A DNA stretch of 64,000 nucleotides, taken from the NCBI GenBank assembly GCA_024509875.1, contig JAMPIV010021230.1:127501-191500 (forward strand), read 5' to 3'. Source of the stretch: Oreohelix idahoensis (Eukaryota; Mollusca; Gastropoda; Stylommatophora; Oreohelicidae). Positions 21,603-32,124 of this stretch are shown here, piece after piece (position 1 is the stretch's first letter; every line of letters begins with the position of its first letter). A program made the position numbers and the translations under genes. The notes beneath the pieces are model-generated. The model made no database searches. It had not been told where the DNA came from and saw nothing but the letters and a program-made list of their open reading frames with translations.

Positions 21603-21607
21603 ATATA

Positions 21608-23692
21608 TGTGGTAAAGTGGGATGATATAAATATTTATAGGGACTTAGTGTACTGACTGAGATCAGCTGTGAAGGTATGTGTATCTAATAAGTGTGGTGT
21701 ATTACAGATGACATTACTTGCTACCACATTTAGACCTCAGTCAGACCTATTCTGGAATATTGTGATGACTACGTTGAATGTCTAGGGTTATGATAATGAT
21801 GAAGTGTATGTTCACAACAACCAACTGACAGATAAACAATTTAATTTAATCCACAATACTTTACAACACTGTGACACTCACATACATAGAACACTCTATA
21901 AGACTATCTTAAATCAGTCAAGTGTTAAAGTTTAAAAATATATGTATTAATTTCTTCAATAATAGATATCCTGATTCAACTACAAAGTGAACCAGGAATC
22001 ACAATCAAATGTAATCACAAGTTATATGTACACAATTTATAGATAGAATCTTTGTATTGACATATATTATTATTGCAATATGTGTGTACGTTGTGCTGTA
22101 GTACTATGAGGTAATACTGGCTTTTCAAGCTAAGTTGTTGTTTGTCATCATGACTTCAAGTGTTTGTTTATGGTGGAAATAATATTGTAAAGGTTCACAG
22201 TTTCTTGTTATTTGAAACAAATAAATGTCCCTCTTGATTTAAGGTAAAGTCACTTTTAGAGGGGGTATACACAAGATTGAGCTGCTCTGGCCACGAACTC
22301 TTAACTTCTGTGTGGGCGGCAGGAAACAGTCTCCACTGCTCGCTTGCTTCACCGTGTTCTTGAGAAACCACACTGGTCGATATATTGACCAAGGAGTCTG
22401 CTACCAGCCTCTGGATTCAGCAAAACTCAGACCAGGTGCTGCTTTAATATGTTAGTACCACGGTCCCTGAAACAAGAAGGTTGTACCTCCTACTTCAGAA
22501 CCATTTTATAATCTATTTCCACACTGGAGCACAATACATAACAAACACTGAGTTCAGCGCCGTAGGCCAACTGTTAGCTTCTCATGTAATAACATTCACC
22601 AGTATTCCTCTCCCTAATGGTTACTACGCCTCTGCAATTTCAGCTGTAATTCCTTCTATACAATAAGATAGGTGTCATAGTACTGTTTGGCAATTCCATA
22701 TAGTCCTAGGCAGTTAAACTCCTCTCCGACAAGTTTTGTTCATGGTGGAGCAATTTTCTAGGCTTTGCCTCATGTTTGCTACTGAACCACACACATACAG
22801 ACATAAATTATCAATTCACATTCAATTTTCATCTAAAAGATATCAAATATTTCTAGCTTACCACAATTCATGGAAATAATAAACAAATACGTTGACTGGC
22901 GATGAGTTATGGCACAATTCCGATCTGCCTCTGTCCCAGGCTTTCATTAGAAAAATATGAGCTGGATCTCAACGCACTTGCTTCTCAGTAAGTTTATTTT
23001 CACAATGTGGCACTGAACAGACGCTCCTAATTGACTATATTAAATGGTCTAACCAATAAGACCATGTTTACAAAAGTATTTGAAAAAAGTACCCTTCCTA
23101 CCGTTTCACGTAACAACCAAAAATAGTATTTGCAATCGACTAATCATGTTTAGGCTTACATATTTTTCTAGCCAATAAAATCAGATTTAACTTGTTGGCC
23201 TATTTCCCGTAAAATAGTGGTTTCAAAACATGCCACTGAGCAATTATGATTTGGTGCTGTCAGACAACCTCACTATTTTATTTTGGCTATAATTTGTTAA
23301 TTCCTAGACTATTTGCGTAACACTTAACATATTCTTTGTCAGCAAGTCCTAAGGCACCCAAATATATAAATATAATGGGGCTAAGTGGCTCCGTTCAAAA
23401 TTTGTATTCTAGGATAGTCGTGTATTTTTTTTTAATTGTTTTAGAACCGTCACCTGTCCTGCCTTTTCGACTGTTCTGTCAGACTAATGTCAGGATTTAA
23501 GACATAAAACAGTAGAATGTCATGTTTCCTAATAAGCATTAAACATGTTTTCAAAACCTAACCGTGTATTGGTAGTGTTTTTTGTCACTGTTTATTTGAA
23601 AAAAAGTTAGTGCTTCATGCCTTACGCGTGGGATTGGCGTTACTATTAATCGCGAGACTGTGGTAGTATTGCATGCGTTCCTCCGTTCAGCC

Positions 23693-23740
<48 letters not shown>

Positions 23741-24068
23741 AAGTCCATCTGTCTTTTCATTACGCAGTGTAATAATGACATTAATGCTAGTATTAATCTA
23801 GGTCATTACGCAGTGTGTCTATCTCAAGGTTTTCTAAGAAACACAGTACCAGTTTTATTTTTGAACCGCGTGTAGTTTATGCAGTAGGCTTTACTAGCAA
23901 ACGTGAAAGCGTTACAATTATGCAGACGAAGTAGAAAGAGGGGATTTTTGTACGCCATTGTGACAGCACTGGTCTTTTACCATTCTTCTTTCCTTTTATT
24001 GAATTAATTCGTTAGGCTTTACATTTACTTTTTAATTTAGATATGTGGATTTAGAATGTTTCACGACA
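21608..24068 (-). repeat. 5' LTR of element A (2,461 bp)
   Basis: Direct repeat of 14192-16658. In element sense it starts TGTCGTGAAACATTC at 24068 and ends CCACA at 21608. A CT microsatellite at about 23693-23740 differs in length from the copy in the 3' LTR. Promoter elements were not assigned. Confidence 0.95.
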
Positions 24069-25170
24069 TTACCCTCAGGAACATTATAGAGCAGTGCTCA
24101 GAATGGCAAAGACAGCTGTACATTAATTTCGTTGATTTTGAAAAGGCTTTTGACAGTATACATAGGGACAGTTTATGGAAAATACTGAGGGCTTATGGAT
24201 ATCCAAGCTGCATAGTGTCAATCATCAAAAGCCTCTTTGCCATATTTACGTGTAGCGCTGGGCAGAGCAACCTAACCTTTGAGGTGAAGACACGAATATG
24301 ACAGGGATGCCCCTTATCAACCACTCTATTTTTAACAGTCATAGACTGGGTGATGCACCAGACAACAGAGGGCAGTCCAAGAGGAATAAGATGGACTACA
24401 TTTTCTACATTGGAAGATCTGGAATATGCAGATGACATTGCACTGCTAGCACATTCACATCAACACATCCAGGAAAAAACGAATAGACTTAATAAGTATA
24501 GCCAGCAGGTGGGCTTGAACATCAGCCTAAAGAAGACAGAGGTCATGACGCTCAATGTGAGCAACCCTGAGCCCAAATCAGTAAGGAATCAGCAACTGGA
24601 ACAGACAGATGCCTTCACATACCTAGGATGCATAGTAACACCAGACGGCGGAGCAAGCAAAGACATCAACAACAGAATGAACAAAGCAAGAACAGCCTTT
24701 TTTAGTCTAAACAACATCTGGAAGTCCTCTCGGTACAGCACAAGGACACAATTAAGATTATATCAGAGCTGTGTGTTTTCTGTGCTTCTCTATGGTGCGG
24801 AATGCTGGAGAGTTACAGAGAAGGAAATGTCGAAATTGTCATCTTTTCACACAACATGCCTAAGAAAAATTCACCGAATCTTTTGGCCGCATACCATTCT
24901 CAGAAAGGACCCTGATGCCATTACAAGAACAGCTATGCTATGGACCCCTGAAGGAAAACGAAAGAGAGGCCGACCAAAAACAACTTGGCGGAGGACTGTG
25001 GAGTCTGAGATGCAAAGGATGAACCAGAGTTGGGGCACTGTACGAAGGATGGCCACCGACCGAGCAAAGTGGAGTCAATTTGTTGTTGCCCTACAAGACG
25101 CCACCAGGCGTGATGGCCACTGACTGCTTTGACGGTCGATGGCTAAGGATCAAAGAAGAAAGAAGAAGAT
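24069..25170 (+). pseudogene. RTE-A LINE, 3' part of the copy split by element A
   Basis: The frame resumes with LRNIIEQCSEWQ and NFVDFEKAFDSI (motif A), then a TGA where an Arg codon is expected, RQGCPLS-like residues, EYADDIALL (catalytic motif) and TYLGCIV. A deletion of about 100 bp removes part of the C-terminal domain: HTILRKDPD joins what is a longer stretch in other copies. The GRPKTTW region follows. The 3' end reads through TGACTGCTTTGACGGTCGAT to a GAAGAAAGAAGAAG tail at about 25156-25170. The TTACC at 24069-24073 is the duplicate made by element A. Confidence 0.9.
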
Positions 25171-25205
25171 AAAGATTATGAATCTAATTATGTGTTAAAT
25201 ATTCA

Positions 25206-25395
25206 GAGACAGCACATCAGATGACATTACACATCCTTGCCTGATGTGTTAACTGTACAGAGACAGCACATCAGATGACATTACACATCCTTGCCCAAAA
25301 TGTTAACTGTACAGAGACAGCACATCAGATGACGTTACACATCATTGCCCAACATGTTAACTGTACAGAGACAAAATCAGATGATATCACACATC
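25206..25395 (+). repeat. 54-bp tandem repeat, about 3.5 copies
   Basis: The unit starts GAGACAGCACATCAGATGAC and recurs at 25206, 25260, 25314 and, degenerate, at 25368. The period is constant at 54 bp. It lies about 35 bases after the LINE tail. The short ORF across it is a by-product of the repeat. Confidence 0.85.
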
Positions 25396-26359
25396 CCAGC
25401 CCAACACCTGGTTACATCAACGGAAACGGTCCCATTTGGTTGCCAAATTGTTGTAGTTTCAGTTATTTGTCAATACAGAATGTCCTCGACATGGCAGGGT
25501 CCCGTTCGGACGATTCCGGGGTAAGTCGGTATGTCATAAGTCGGAAATCACTATACACTGTATGAACCATAAGGATATATTAAATTAATATGTCTGAATG
25601 CTAAAATACGTAGGTCTGCTTTGTTACATTTTAAAACTAATTTTATTTTTTTTATTCAGCGACATAATTCAATGTACAAAATATATCGTAAAATTTAAGG
25701 AACTTCATAATACTGTATTGTAATAAACAGTGAAGAAATAAAGAAATCAAATTTAGAACTGAACGTAGAGAGTCAAAACAAAATGGAAAATAATATAAAA
25801 TGATTAATGGCATGGCCGTTCTAAGTACGAATGGTCGCAAGTCGAATACGTCGTAAGTTTAGGACAGTCTGTGTAAATTTCTTACGATTCTCAGGTCTTT
25901 CCGATGAAAGTTTAAAGACCCTTAACAATCTAACAATTTCCTCTTGAAACAAGTTGGGATTATAAATCTCCAAAGTCGTTATCTATTACGTGTTTTTGTA
26001 TTTCTTGAAACTGATGGTGATTTCTTTTTTTTTTTTTTTTTTAAATGATCTTTAGTTCTACTCTTTGAAAGTTCTTTTCGCCCGTCAAGTTTCCAACAGA
26101 TGATGGTGTAAAGTCAACAATCTGACGTTAGAGAGACCGAGTGATGTTCCCTGGTGACTGTTTGGCATTGTTCTTAATCAAAGCCCAAGATGAACCGCTC
26201 TAAGATGAGAAGATTGATATTCACCGCCTTCGACATGTTTATCTTTGAGCCCTGGTTCGAATTTAATTTTATCGGGCTTTCTCAAGGGATCGAAACAGTT
26301 TTCGTCTAACTTAAATTGTGGGTTAAAAAGCAGGGTGCTGCTTAATCATTTTGGCAGTG
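25396..26359. other. Stretch without a recognised gene
   Basis: AT-rich non-coding DNA with a T run at about 26026-26042. GTAAGTCGG-like and GTCGTAAG-like blocks near 25520-25550 and 25826-25860 could belong to a small transposon, but no clear inverted ends or duplication were found. Confidence 0.5.
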
Positions 26360-27808
26360 CTGAAGTTTGGGGCTATGTATAAGTTCGATATCACTAGATA
26401 AAGATCTGAAGTTTGGGGCTATGTATAAGTTCGATATCACTAGATAAAGATATGAAGTTTGGGGCTATGTATAAGTTCGACATCACTAAAGATCTGAAGT
26501 TTGGGGCTATGCATAAGTTCGATATCACTAGATAAAGATCTGAAGTTTGGGGCTATGTATAAGTTCGATATCACTAGATAAAGATCTGAAGTTTGGGGCT
26601 ATGTATAAGTTCGATATCACTAGATAAAGATCTGAAGTTTGGGGCTATGAATAAATTCGATATCACTAAAGATCTGAAGTTTGGGACTATGCATAAGTTC
26701 GATATCACTAGATAAAGATCTGAAGTTTGGGGCTATGTGTAAGTTCGATATCACTAGATAAAGATCTGAAGTTTGGGGCTATGAATAAGTTCGATATCAC
26801 TAGATAAAGATCTGAAGTTTGGGGCTATGTATAAGTTCGATATCACTAGATAAAGATCTGAAGTTTGGGGCTATGTATAAGTTCGATATCACTAGATAAA
26901 CATCTGAAGTTTAGGGCTATATATAAGTTCGATATCACTAGATAAAGATATGAAGTTTGGGGCTATGAATAAGTTCGACATCACTAAAGATCTGAAGTTT
27001 GGGACTATGCATAAGTTCGATATCACTAGATAAAGATCTGAAGTTTGGGGCTATGTATAAGTTCGATATCACTAGATAAAGATCTGAAGTTTGGGGCTAT
27101 GAATAAGTTCGATATCACTAGATAAAGATCTGAAGTTTGGGGCTATGTATAAGTTCGATATCACTAGATAAAGATATGAAGTTTGGGGCTATGAATAAGT
27201 TCGACATCACTAAAGATCTGAAGTTTGGGACTATGCATAAGTTCGATATCACTAGATAAAGATCTGAAGTTTGGGGCTATGTATAAGTTCGATATCACTA
27301 GATAAAGATCTGAAGTTTGGGGCTATGTATAAGTTCGATATCACTAGATAAAGATATGAAGTTATTTAAAAGTTTGGGGCTATGAATAAGTTCGACATCA
27401 CTAAAGACCTGAAGTTTGGGACTATGCATAAGTTCGATATCACTAGATAAAGATCTGAAGTTTGGGGCTATGTATAAGTTCGATATCACTAGATAAAGAT
27501 CTGAAGTTTGGGGCTATGTATAAGTTCGATATCACTAGATAAAGATCTGAAGTTTGGGGCTATGAATAAGTTCGATATCACTAAAGATCTGAAGTTTGGG
27601 ACTATGCATAAGTTCGATATCACTAGATAAAGATCTGAAGTTTAGGGCTATATATAAGTTCGATATCACTAGATAAAGATCTGAAGTTTGGGGCTATGTA
27701 TAAGGTCGATATCACTAGATAAAGATATGAAGTTTGGGGCTATGAATAAGTTCGACATCACTAAAGATCTGAAGTTTGGGACTATGCATAAGTTTGATAT
27801 CACTAGAG
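26360..27808 (+). repeat. 46-bp minisatellite, about 31 copies
   Basis: The unit begins CTGAAGTTTGGGGCTATG, continues TATAAGTTCGATATC and ends ACTAGATAAAGAT (46 bp). A 42-bp variant lacks GATA (CACTAAAGAT). Variant units with GACTATGCATAAG, GAATAAG and TATGAAG recur in the same order at spacings near 180-227 bp, suggesting higher-order repeats. One unit near 27361 carries a TTATTTAAAA insertion. The short ORFs here have no coding meaning. Confidence 0.95.
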
Positions 27809-28395
27809 CAGGGGTCGGCAACCTTTCCGTGACAAAGAGCCAAATATTTAAGTTTGTCTCCATTTTAAAAAAGTGAAGAGCCGCATGAAAAAAAAATCAC
27901 ATGGTATCTCTCAGTCAATTATATATGTACACAGTATATATATATAAAAAAAACATAATTTTTCAGATGCCATTTTAATACACAATAAGTAATACAATTG
28001 TTTTCATTAACAAATATTCAGATAAGGTGTAACATAATAATAAAATAAAATATACAAATGAAAACTAACAAAATTTAATGAGACGTTTGCTGTTGTAATA
28101 TTTTAATATAAATTGTTTCTTTTTCTTTGAGATATATAATGTTTTTAAAATTCAGTCAAAAAGCCCTTACAATTCTGCACATTTGGATATATACAACATT
28201 TCTCTTGTCTTTAAATTAATAAAAATATGACAAAATCTTTAAAGGACAATCCCCCCACACCCAAAAGTTTAGTCCACGAAAAGTGTATGTCAAAAGGTGG
28301 TTTTAGTGCATGGACACTAAGTGTTAAGTAGCCGAGGGCCAAGAGCCGCACAAGATGGCTCAAAGAGCCGCAGGTTGCCGACCCCTGCACTAGAG
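27801..28395. mobile_element. hAT-type MITE (579 bp) with 8-bp duplication
   Basis: The element is 27809-28387. Its inverted ends read CAGGGGTCGGCAACCT on both strands and continue imperfectly through sequence rich in AGAGCC. The 8-bp duplication CACTAGAG at 27801-27808 and 28388-28395 is perfect. There is no coding capacity; it would depend on a hAT transposase elsewhere. It inserted into the minisatellite. Confidence 0.93.
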
Positions 28396-28592
28396 TAAGA
28401 TTGGAAGTTTGGGGCAATGGATAGGTTCGATTACTAGAATAATATTGCAAGTTTGGGGCTATAGATAGGTTCAATATGACTAGACGTTGATCGGAAGTTT
28501 GGGGCTCTGGATAAGCTGAATATTACTAAAATAGGATCAGAAGTTTGGGGTTATGGAAAAGTTCGATACCACTAGAATAAGATTTGAAATAA
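28396..28592 (+). repeat. Diverged edge copies of the 46-bp minisatellite
   Basis: About four units recognisable by GGAAGTTTGGGG..ATGGATAGGTTCGAT and ACTAGA blocks continue the array after the MITE. They are more diverged than those before it, as expected at an array edge. Confidence 0.8.
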
Positions 28593-28649
28593 CCAAACCA
28601 TTTAGCCTCGAAATACAAGACTTCGTTTACGGGAAATAAGATAATATAA

Positions 28650-29113
28650 GACAACTATTTGAAAGATAAAGTGACAAATGTCGAGGTGTTGTCACGTGCT
28701 GGCCTTCAAAGTATGTATACACTGCTTAGACAGCGCAGACTTCGCTGGCTTGGCCATGTTCGCCGCATGGAAGATGGTCGCATCCCAAAAGATATCTTCT
28801 ACGGACAATTAGCAGATGGCAAGAGAACAGTTGGGCGACCACAGCTGAGGTTCAAAGATGTGTGCAAGAGAGATATGAGGGCACTGGACATGGATCCAGC
28901 AACATGGGAGGATGAAGCTGCCGATCGCACTAAGTGGCGATGCTATTTACGGCGCCAACTCAGATTGGGCGAAGAGAGGCTCACACAACAAGCAGAGGAG
29001 GGGAGAAAACGTCGAAAGGAGCACCAGGAAAATAAGCAGCTGAGAGCTGTCACCTCAGGGGCGCATTCCCATAGTCAATTATGACTGAAGGGGCTATTAT
29101 TATTATTATTATT
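28650..29113 (+). pseudogene. RTE-B LINE, 5'-truncated 3' fragment
   Basis: An open 141-residue frame begins inside the reverse transcriptase at KDKVTNVEVLSRAGLQSMY. It continues RRLRWLGHVRRMEDGRIPKD, RFKDVCKRDMRALDMDPATW and WRCYLRRQLRLGEERL to a normal stop, then the TGACTGAAGGGGCTATTATT end and an (ATT)n tail to about 29113. The frame is intact but lacks the catalytic domain. It is nearly the same protein as the 5.8-kb copy. Confidence 0.9.
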
Positions 29114-30854
29114 TGAATACTAGAAAAAATGTCCACATTCCATTCTGCCTTGAGTTTTTTTTTTTTTTTTTTTTTTTAATGAAAGACAAAAGTATGAGAC
29201 AACTATCCACATTCTTCCCATTCCTTTCTACCTGAAAATGCAAGACTTTGTTTAAAACAAATAATAATTTCTGTATTCTCACTTTTGCTCCAAAGGCATA
29301 ACTGTGATCTAAGATAAGATGAATGTCCTATAAACATATGTCCAATTTACTGAAAGTATCACTTTACAGATGGCGGGTGTTGGGAGCTGCTTGGCGGCGC
29401 AGAACAGGTTACAGTTAGCAGTCACGGTTGTGAGCGGGCATCGTAAAGCAGTCCCAGAAAATAATAATGAATGGTTGTTATGCGTGGAAAGTGTGAACTG
29501 AGAGTTGTGATCCTTGGGTTTTTTTCCATTGTGGTGGTGGAAAAAAGGCGTGTGTAAAATAGCGAGACGTGTGCAAAATAACGAGACGTGTGTAAAATAG
29601 CGAGACGTGTGTAAAATGGCGGGAAAAAGAGGGAGGTGTATAAAAGATGGAGAACTGCGAGAAAAGAAAAAGAGATGTATCCTTTGGACTGAGAGAGGTG
29701 TCCTTTTGGATTTAGCAAGAGTGGCCTGTGCGTGTAGCCTTGGTGGCTGTGTTTCAGTTCTGGAGCTATTAATATTGTGTAAGCCTTTGTAGGCAAGATA
29801 TTCTATACCCAGCGAGAGGACTGGATGGTCTCAGTGTTTGCCATGGAAGCAAAGTAAATTATTACTGACTAGTGGATTAGCTAGTCGTGGGAGTCAGTAG
29901 TTAACTGACTGTACGTCTTGAAGGCCCAGAACTGAATGTATGGGATGTAAGGGCCATGTTGAAGACGGACTTGTGATAAACGTCATGAGAGAAACGTAGC
30001 GCGAACGGAAGCTGTGTGCCTATATTGTATTATATTATCTATTCATTAACATGACATTTTCATCTCGAGTTTCGTCATAATAAATGTTCAGAACCGTTGG
30101 ATAATGTTTCAGACTTGTCAGTAACGTTGGCTTGAGTGAACCTGTGATTGTTGTATTTACCAGTCAATTCTCATATCACACCAGGTCCACGTCAATGAAA
30201 ACATGAACCCGGAGAGAGCTGAAGAGTACAGATGATGGGTATACCATCCTTAGACACATGCATCAAAATACACACACAATGTATAGATTTCAAGAAAGAC
30301 CCCATCAAGCTCTCAACAGCGGGTATGAAGAAACACGATGTCATGAAAGAGAGTGGTTTTGAAATACAAATCCGAAACCAGATACATTGTAGTTACCATA
30401 GTTAGGACGTACGACGGAAAGGCTGCCGACGACTTTTGTCATCTGCATCTATGGATGCTTTGATCTCCTGTGGCATACAAAAAATACTGGCATTTATGTA
30501 ATGCGATGTCATCTAAATTTGACATTTAGACTAAATTATTACCATTTATGAACTAAATATATCATAGTCCATCGCAGTGATGTAACTATAGTGCAAAGGG
30601 CCCATGGGCACTTGCCCTGTTTCATCGGGTTAACGATAATATTGAACTGTAACTGGTTAGAAGTTACGTCAGAAGTTACTTCGAATGCACTGACGCAATC
30701 ATCATATAGTGAGTTTGAGAAACTGGGACACGATATAATGTATACCCTCAGACCTAAAGGTCTTTATATTTGGACATGCTCCCTAATATAACCGACTAGG
30801 TTGAACGGGACGCGCATCGCCAAAACGAGGCAAAAGTTTTACAAAAGAAAGATA
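29114..30854. other. Stretch without a recognised gene
   Basis: It contains a poly-T run at about 29155-29177, a short repeated motif AAAATAGCGAGACGTGTGT/C (three times near 29555-29615) and an AATAAA at about 30079. No ORF with recognisable family features was seen on either strand. Confidence 0.5.
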
Positions 30855-30856
30855 TG

Positions 30857-30913
30857 TATATATATATATATATGTGTGTGTGCGTGTGCGTGCGTGCGTG
30901 CGTGCGTGCGTGC

Positions 30914-30994
<81 letters not shown>
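30857..30994 (+). repeat. Compound microsatellite (TA, TGCG, TG)
   Basis: A short TA run is followed by TGCG-rich units and then about 75 bases of uninterrupted TG ending at 30994. The long TH/CV-rich frames on both strands are artefacts of the repeat. Confidence 0.97.
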
Positions 30995-30996
<2 letters not shown>

Positions 30997-30997
30997 A

Positions 30998-31345
30998 CTA
31001 GCAGATATACCCGGCGTTGCCCGAGTCACAAAGTGTAACTGAACTTTTAATAACTTTTTTCGCCGGTTAAAAAAGACATATGACTTAATTAATTAGTTCT
31101 GATGATTTTTTTAAATTTCAAGATAGATATACGTAATTAATGAATAGCATTGTTACTGAGCACTTCAGTATGCACACTATTACGCGACTTTCCAGTATGG
31201 GCTAACAAAAAAATTATTTGGACTTCCAACTCTTGAACATCCTACATACAGTTGTCCATGGGAAAAACACGACTCCTCCAGTTGTAAACCAGCAAGCGTT
31301 AGTGTTTGTCCTTGAGACTTGTCATAAAGTGCATTGATACATCGA
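30998..31345 (-). pseudogene. Helitron 3' end with PIF1-like helicase C-terminus
   Basis: The minus strand encodes LYDKSQGQTLTLAGLQLEE, CFSHGQLYVGCSRVGSPNNF, matching the last motifs of Helitron Rep-helicase proteins (KSQGQT and the SHGQLYV.CSR motif). About 150 bases later the strand reads CGGGCAACGCCGGGTATATC and ends TGCTAG at 30998, followed by T. A GC-rich hairpin (GGGCAACGCC region) about 10 bases before a terminal CTAG|T is the standard Helitron 3' end. The remaining helicase and the Rep domain are missing. Frame breaks after the last motif show decay. Confidence 0.8.
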
Positions 31346-32124
31346 TAAAATCATTAATTATAGGTAAAAGTCAAAATAATATGAGTAGAAATAGAAATAG
31401 TAAAGTTGTAACGCGTCTTCTTTCCCTGCGCCAGTCATCGAATGGAGATAAGAACGTAGTGTGAAACCTTATTGCCGCGCTAGTGGTATTGGATTTTATA
31501 ACTCGCCCGTCAAGGGTTAACGGTAAAAATTTTGAAAAAACGACAAGCTTAGTTGTTCCAAGAAAGATAGTAAGAATAAAACAGGGGAGACATAAACGAA
31601 CGCATAAAAGTGAGAGAGAGAGCGAACACCTGCTATAAATTGACAAGCGTTAAATTCTTGGACTAGCTACCCAAGACGACAGTGCGAGACGATACAGTTA
31701 GCCTGTGTTCGGTAACGTGGCGCAAGTTTGTAGAATTTAAAAATACCCCGCAAAACCCACTACTTTTCGGACTATAGGCACACTGAGGAAATATATAAAC
31801 ACACAGACAGCGCTTTCGCTGCAAAAGAGTCCATTTTATGACGTAACAGACTAGTAGTTTCAGTTTTGGACAACGCGGGAGAGGAGAAAAGATGGCGTAA
31901 TTTATATGATAGTGGAAATTGAAACTAACTCTGGAAAATATATGGACTTCTTTATTAATAGGTTTAGGATCATAAAACCTAGTTCGTTTGATGGCTTATC
32001 TTCTCCTGATAAATAATATGTTTAAAAATGCAAAATTCCCCAGTAGATAAGAAAGTTATTGACAAAAGACTGTATTTGTTCGTGCAGACAAACGGACAGA
32101 CTGGCGGTTTTGCATTCATTTAGC
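31346..32124. other. Stretch without a recognised gene
   Basis: Non-coding DNA, apart from a short GAGAGAGA run near 31612-31624. It may include more of the decayed Helitron, but no motif is clear. Confidence 0.45.

Larger units (their letters stand above)
14192..24068 (-). mobile_element. LTR retrotransposon A, complete, Gmr1-like Ty3/gypsy element
   Basis: A 9,877-bp element in minus orientation bounded by two long direct repeats that begin TGTGG and end ACGACA on the plus strand (TG...CA). The 5-bp duplication TTACC at 14187-14191 and 24069-24073 is perfect. The internal region carries a PBS, a single gag-pol ORF and a polypurine tract in the right places. Insertion was into a LINE reading frame that resumes after the duplication. 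The two LTRs differ by only a few percent at most by eye, so insertion was recent. Confidence 0.95.

Noticed and set aside
25480..25870. Possible small DNA transposon with GTAAGTCGG / CGTAAG blocks
   Set aside because: The blocks are not clear inverted repeats and no target duplication could be found.
26360..27876. Short ORFs across the 46-bp array (KFGAMNKFDI-type)
   Set aside because: Periodic by-products of the tandem repeat, with frame changes wherever 42-bp units occur.
29303..30181. Possible LTR with TGTGAT...ATCACA ends and an AATAAA near 30079
   Set aside because: The flanking bases do not match (TAAC against CCAG) and no second copy is present.
30783..31042. Long frames rich in TH, CV or VC residues on both strands
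   Set aside because: They are translations of the TG/TGCG microsatellite and have no gene-like composition.
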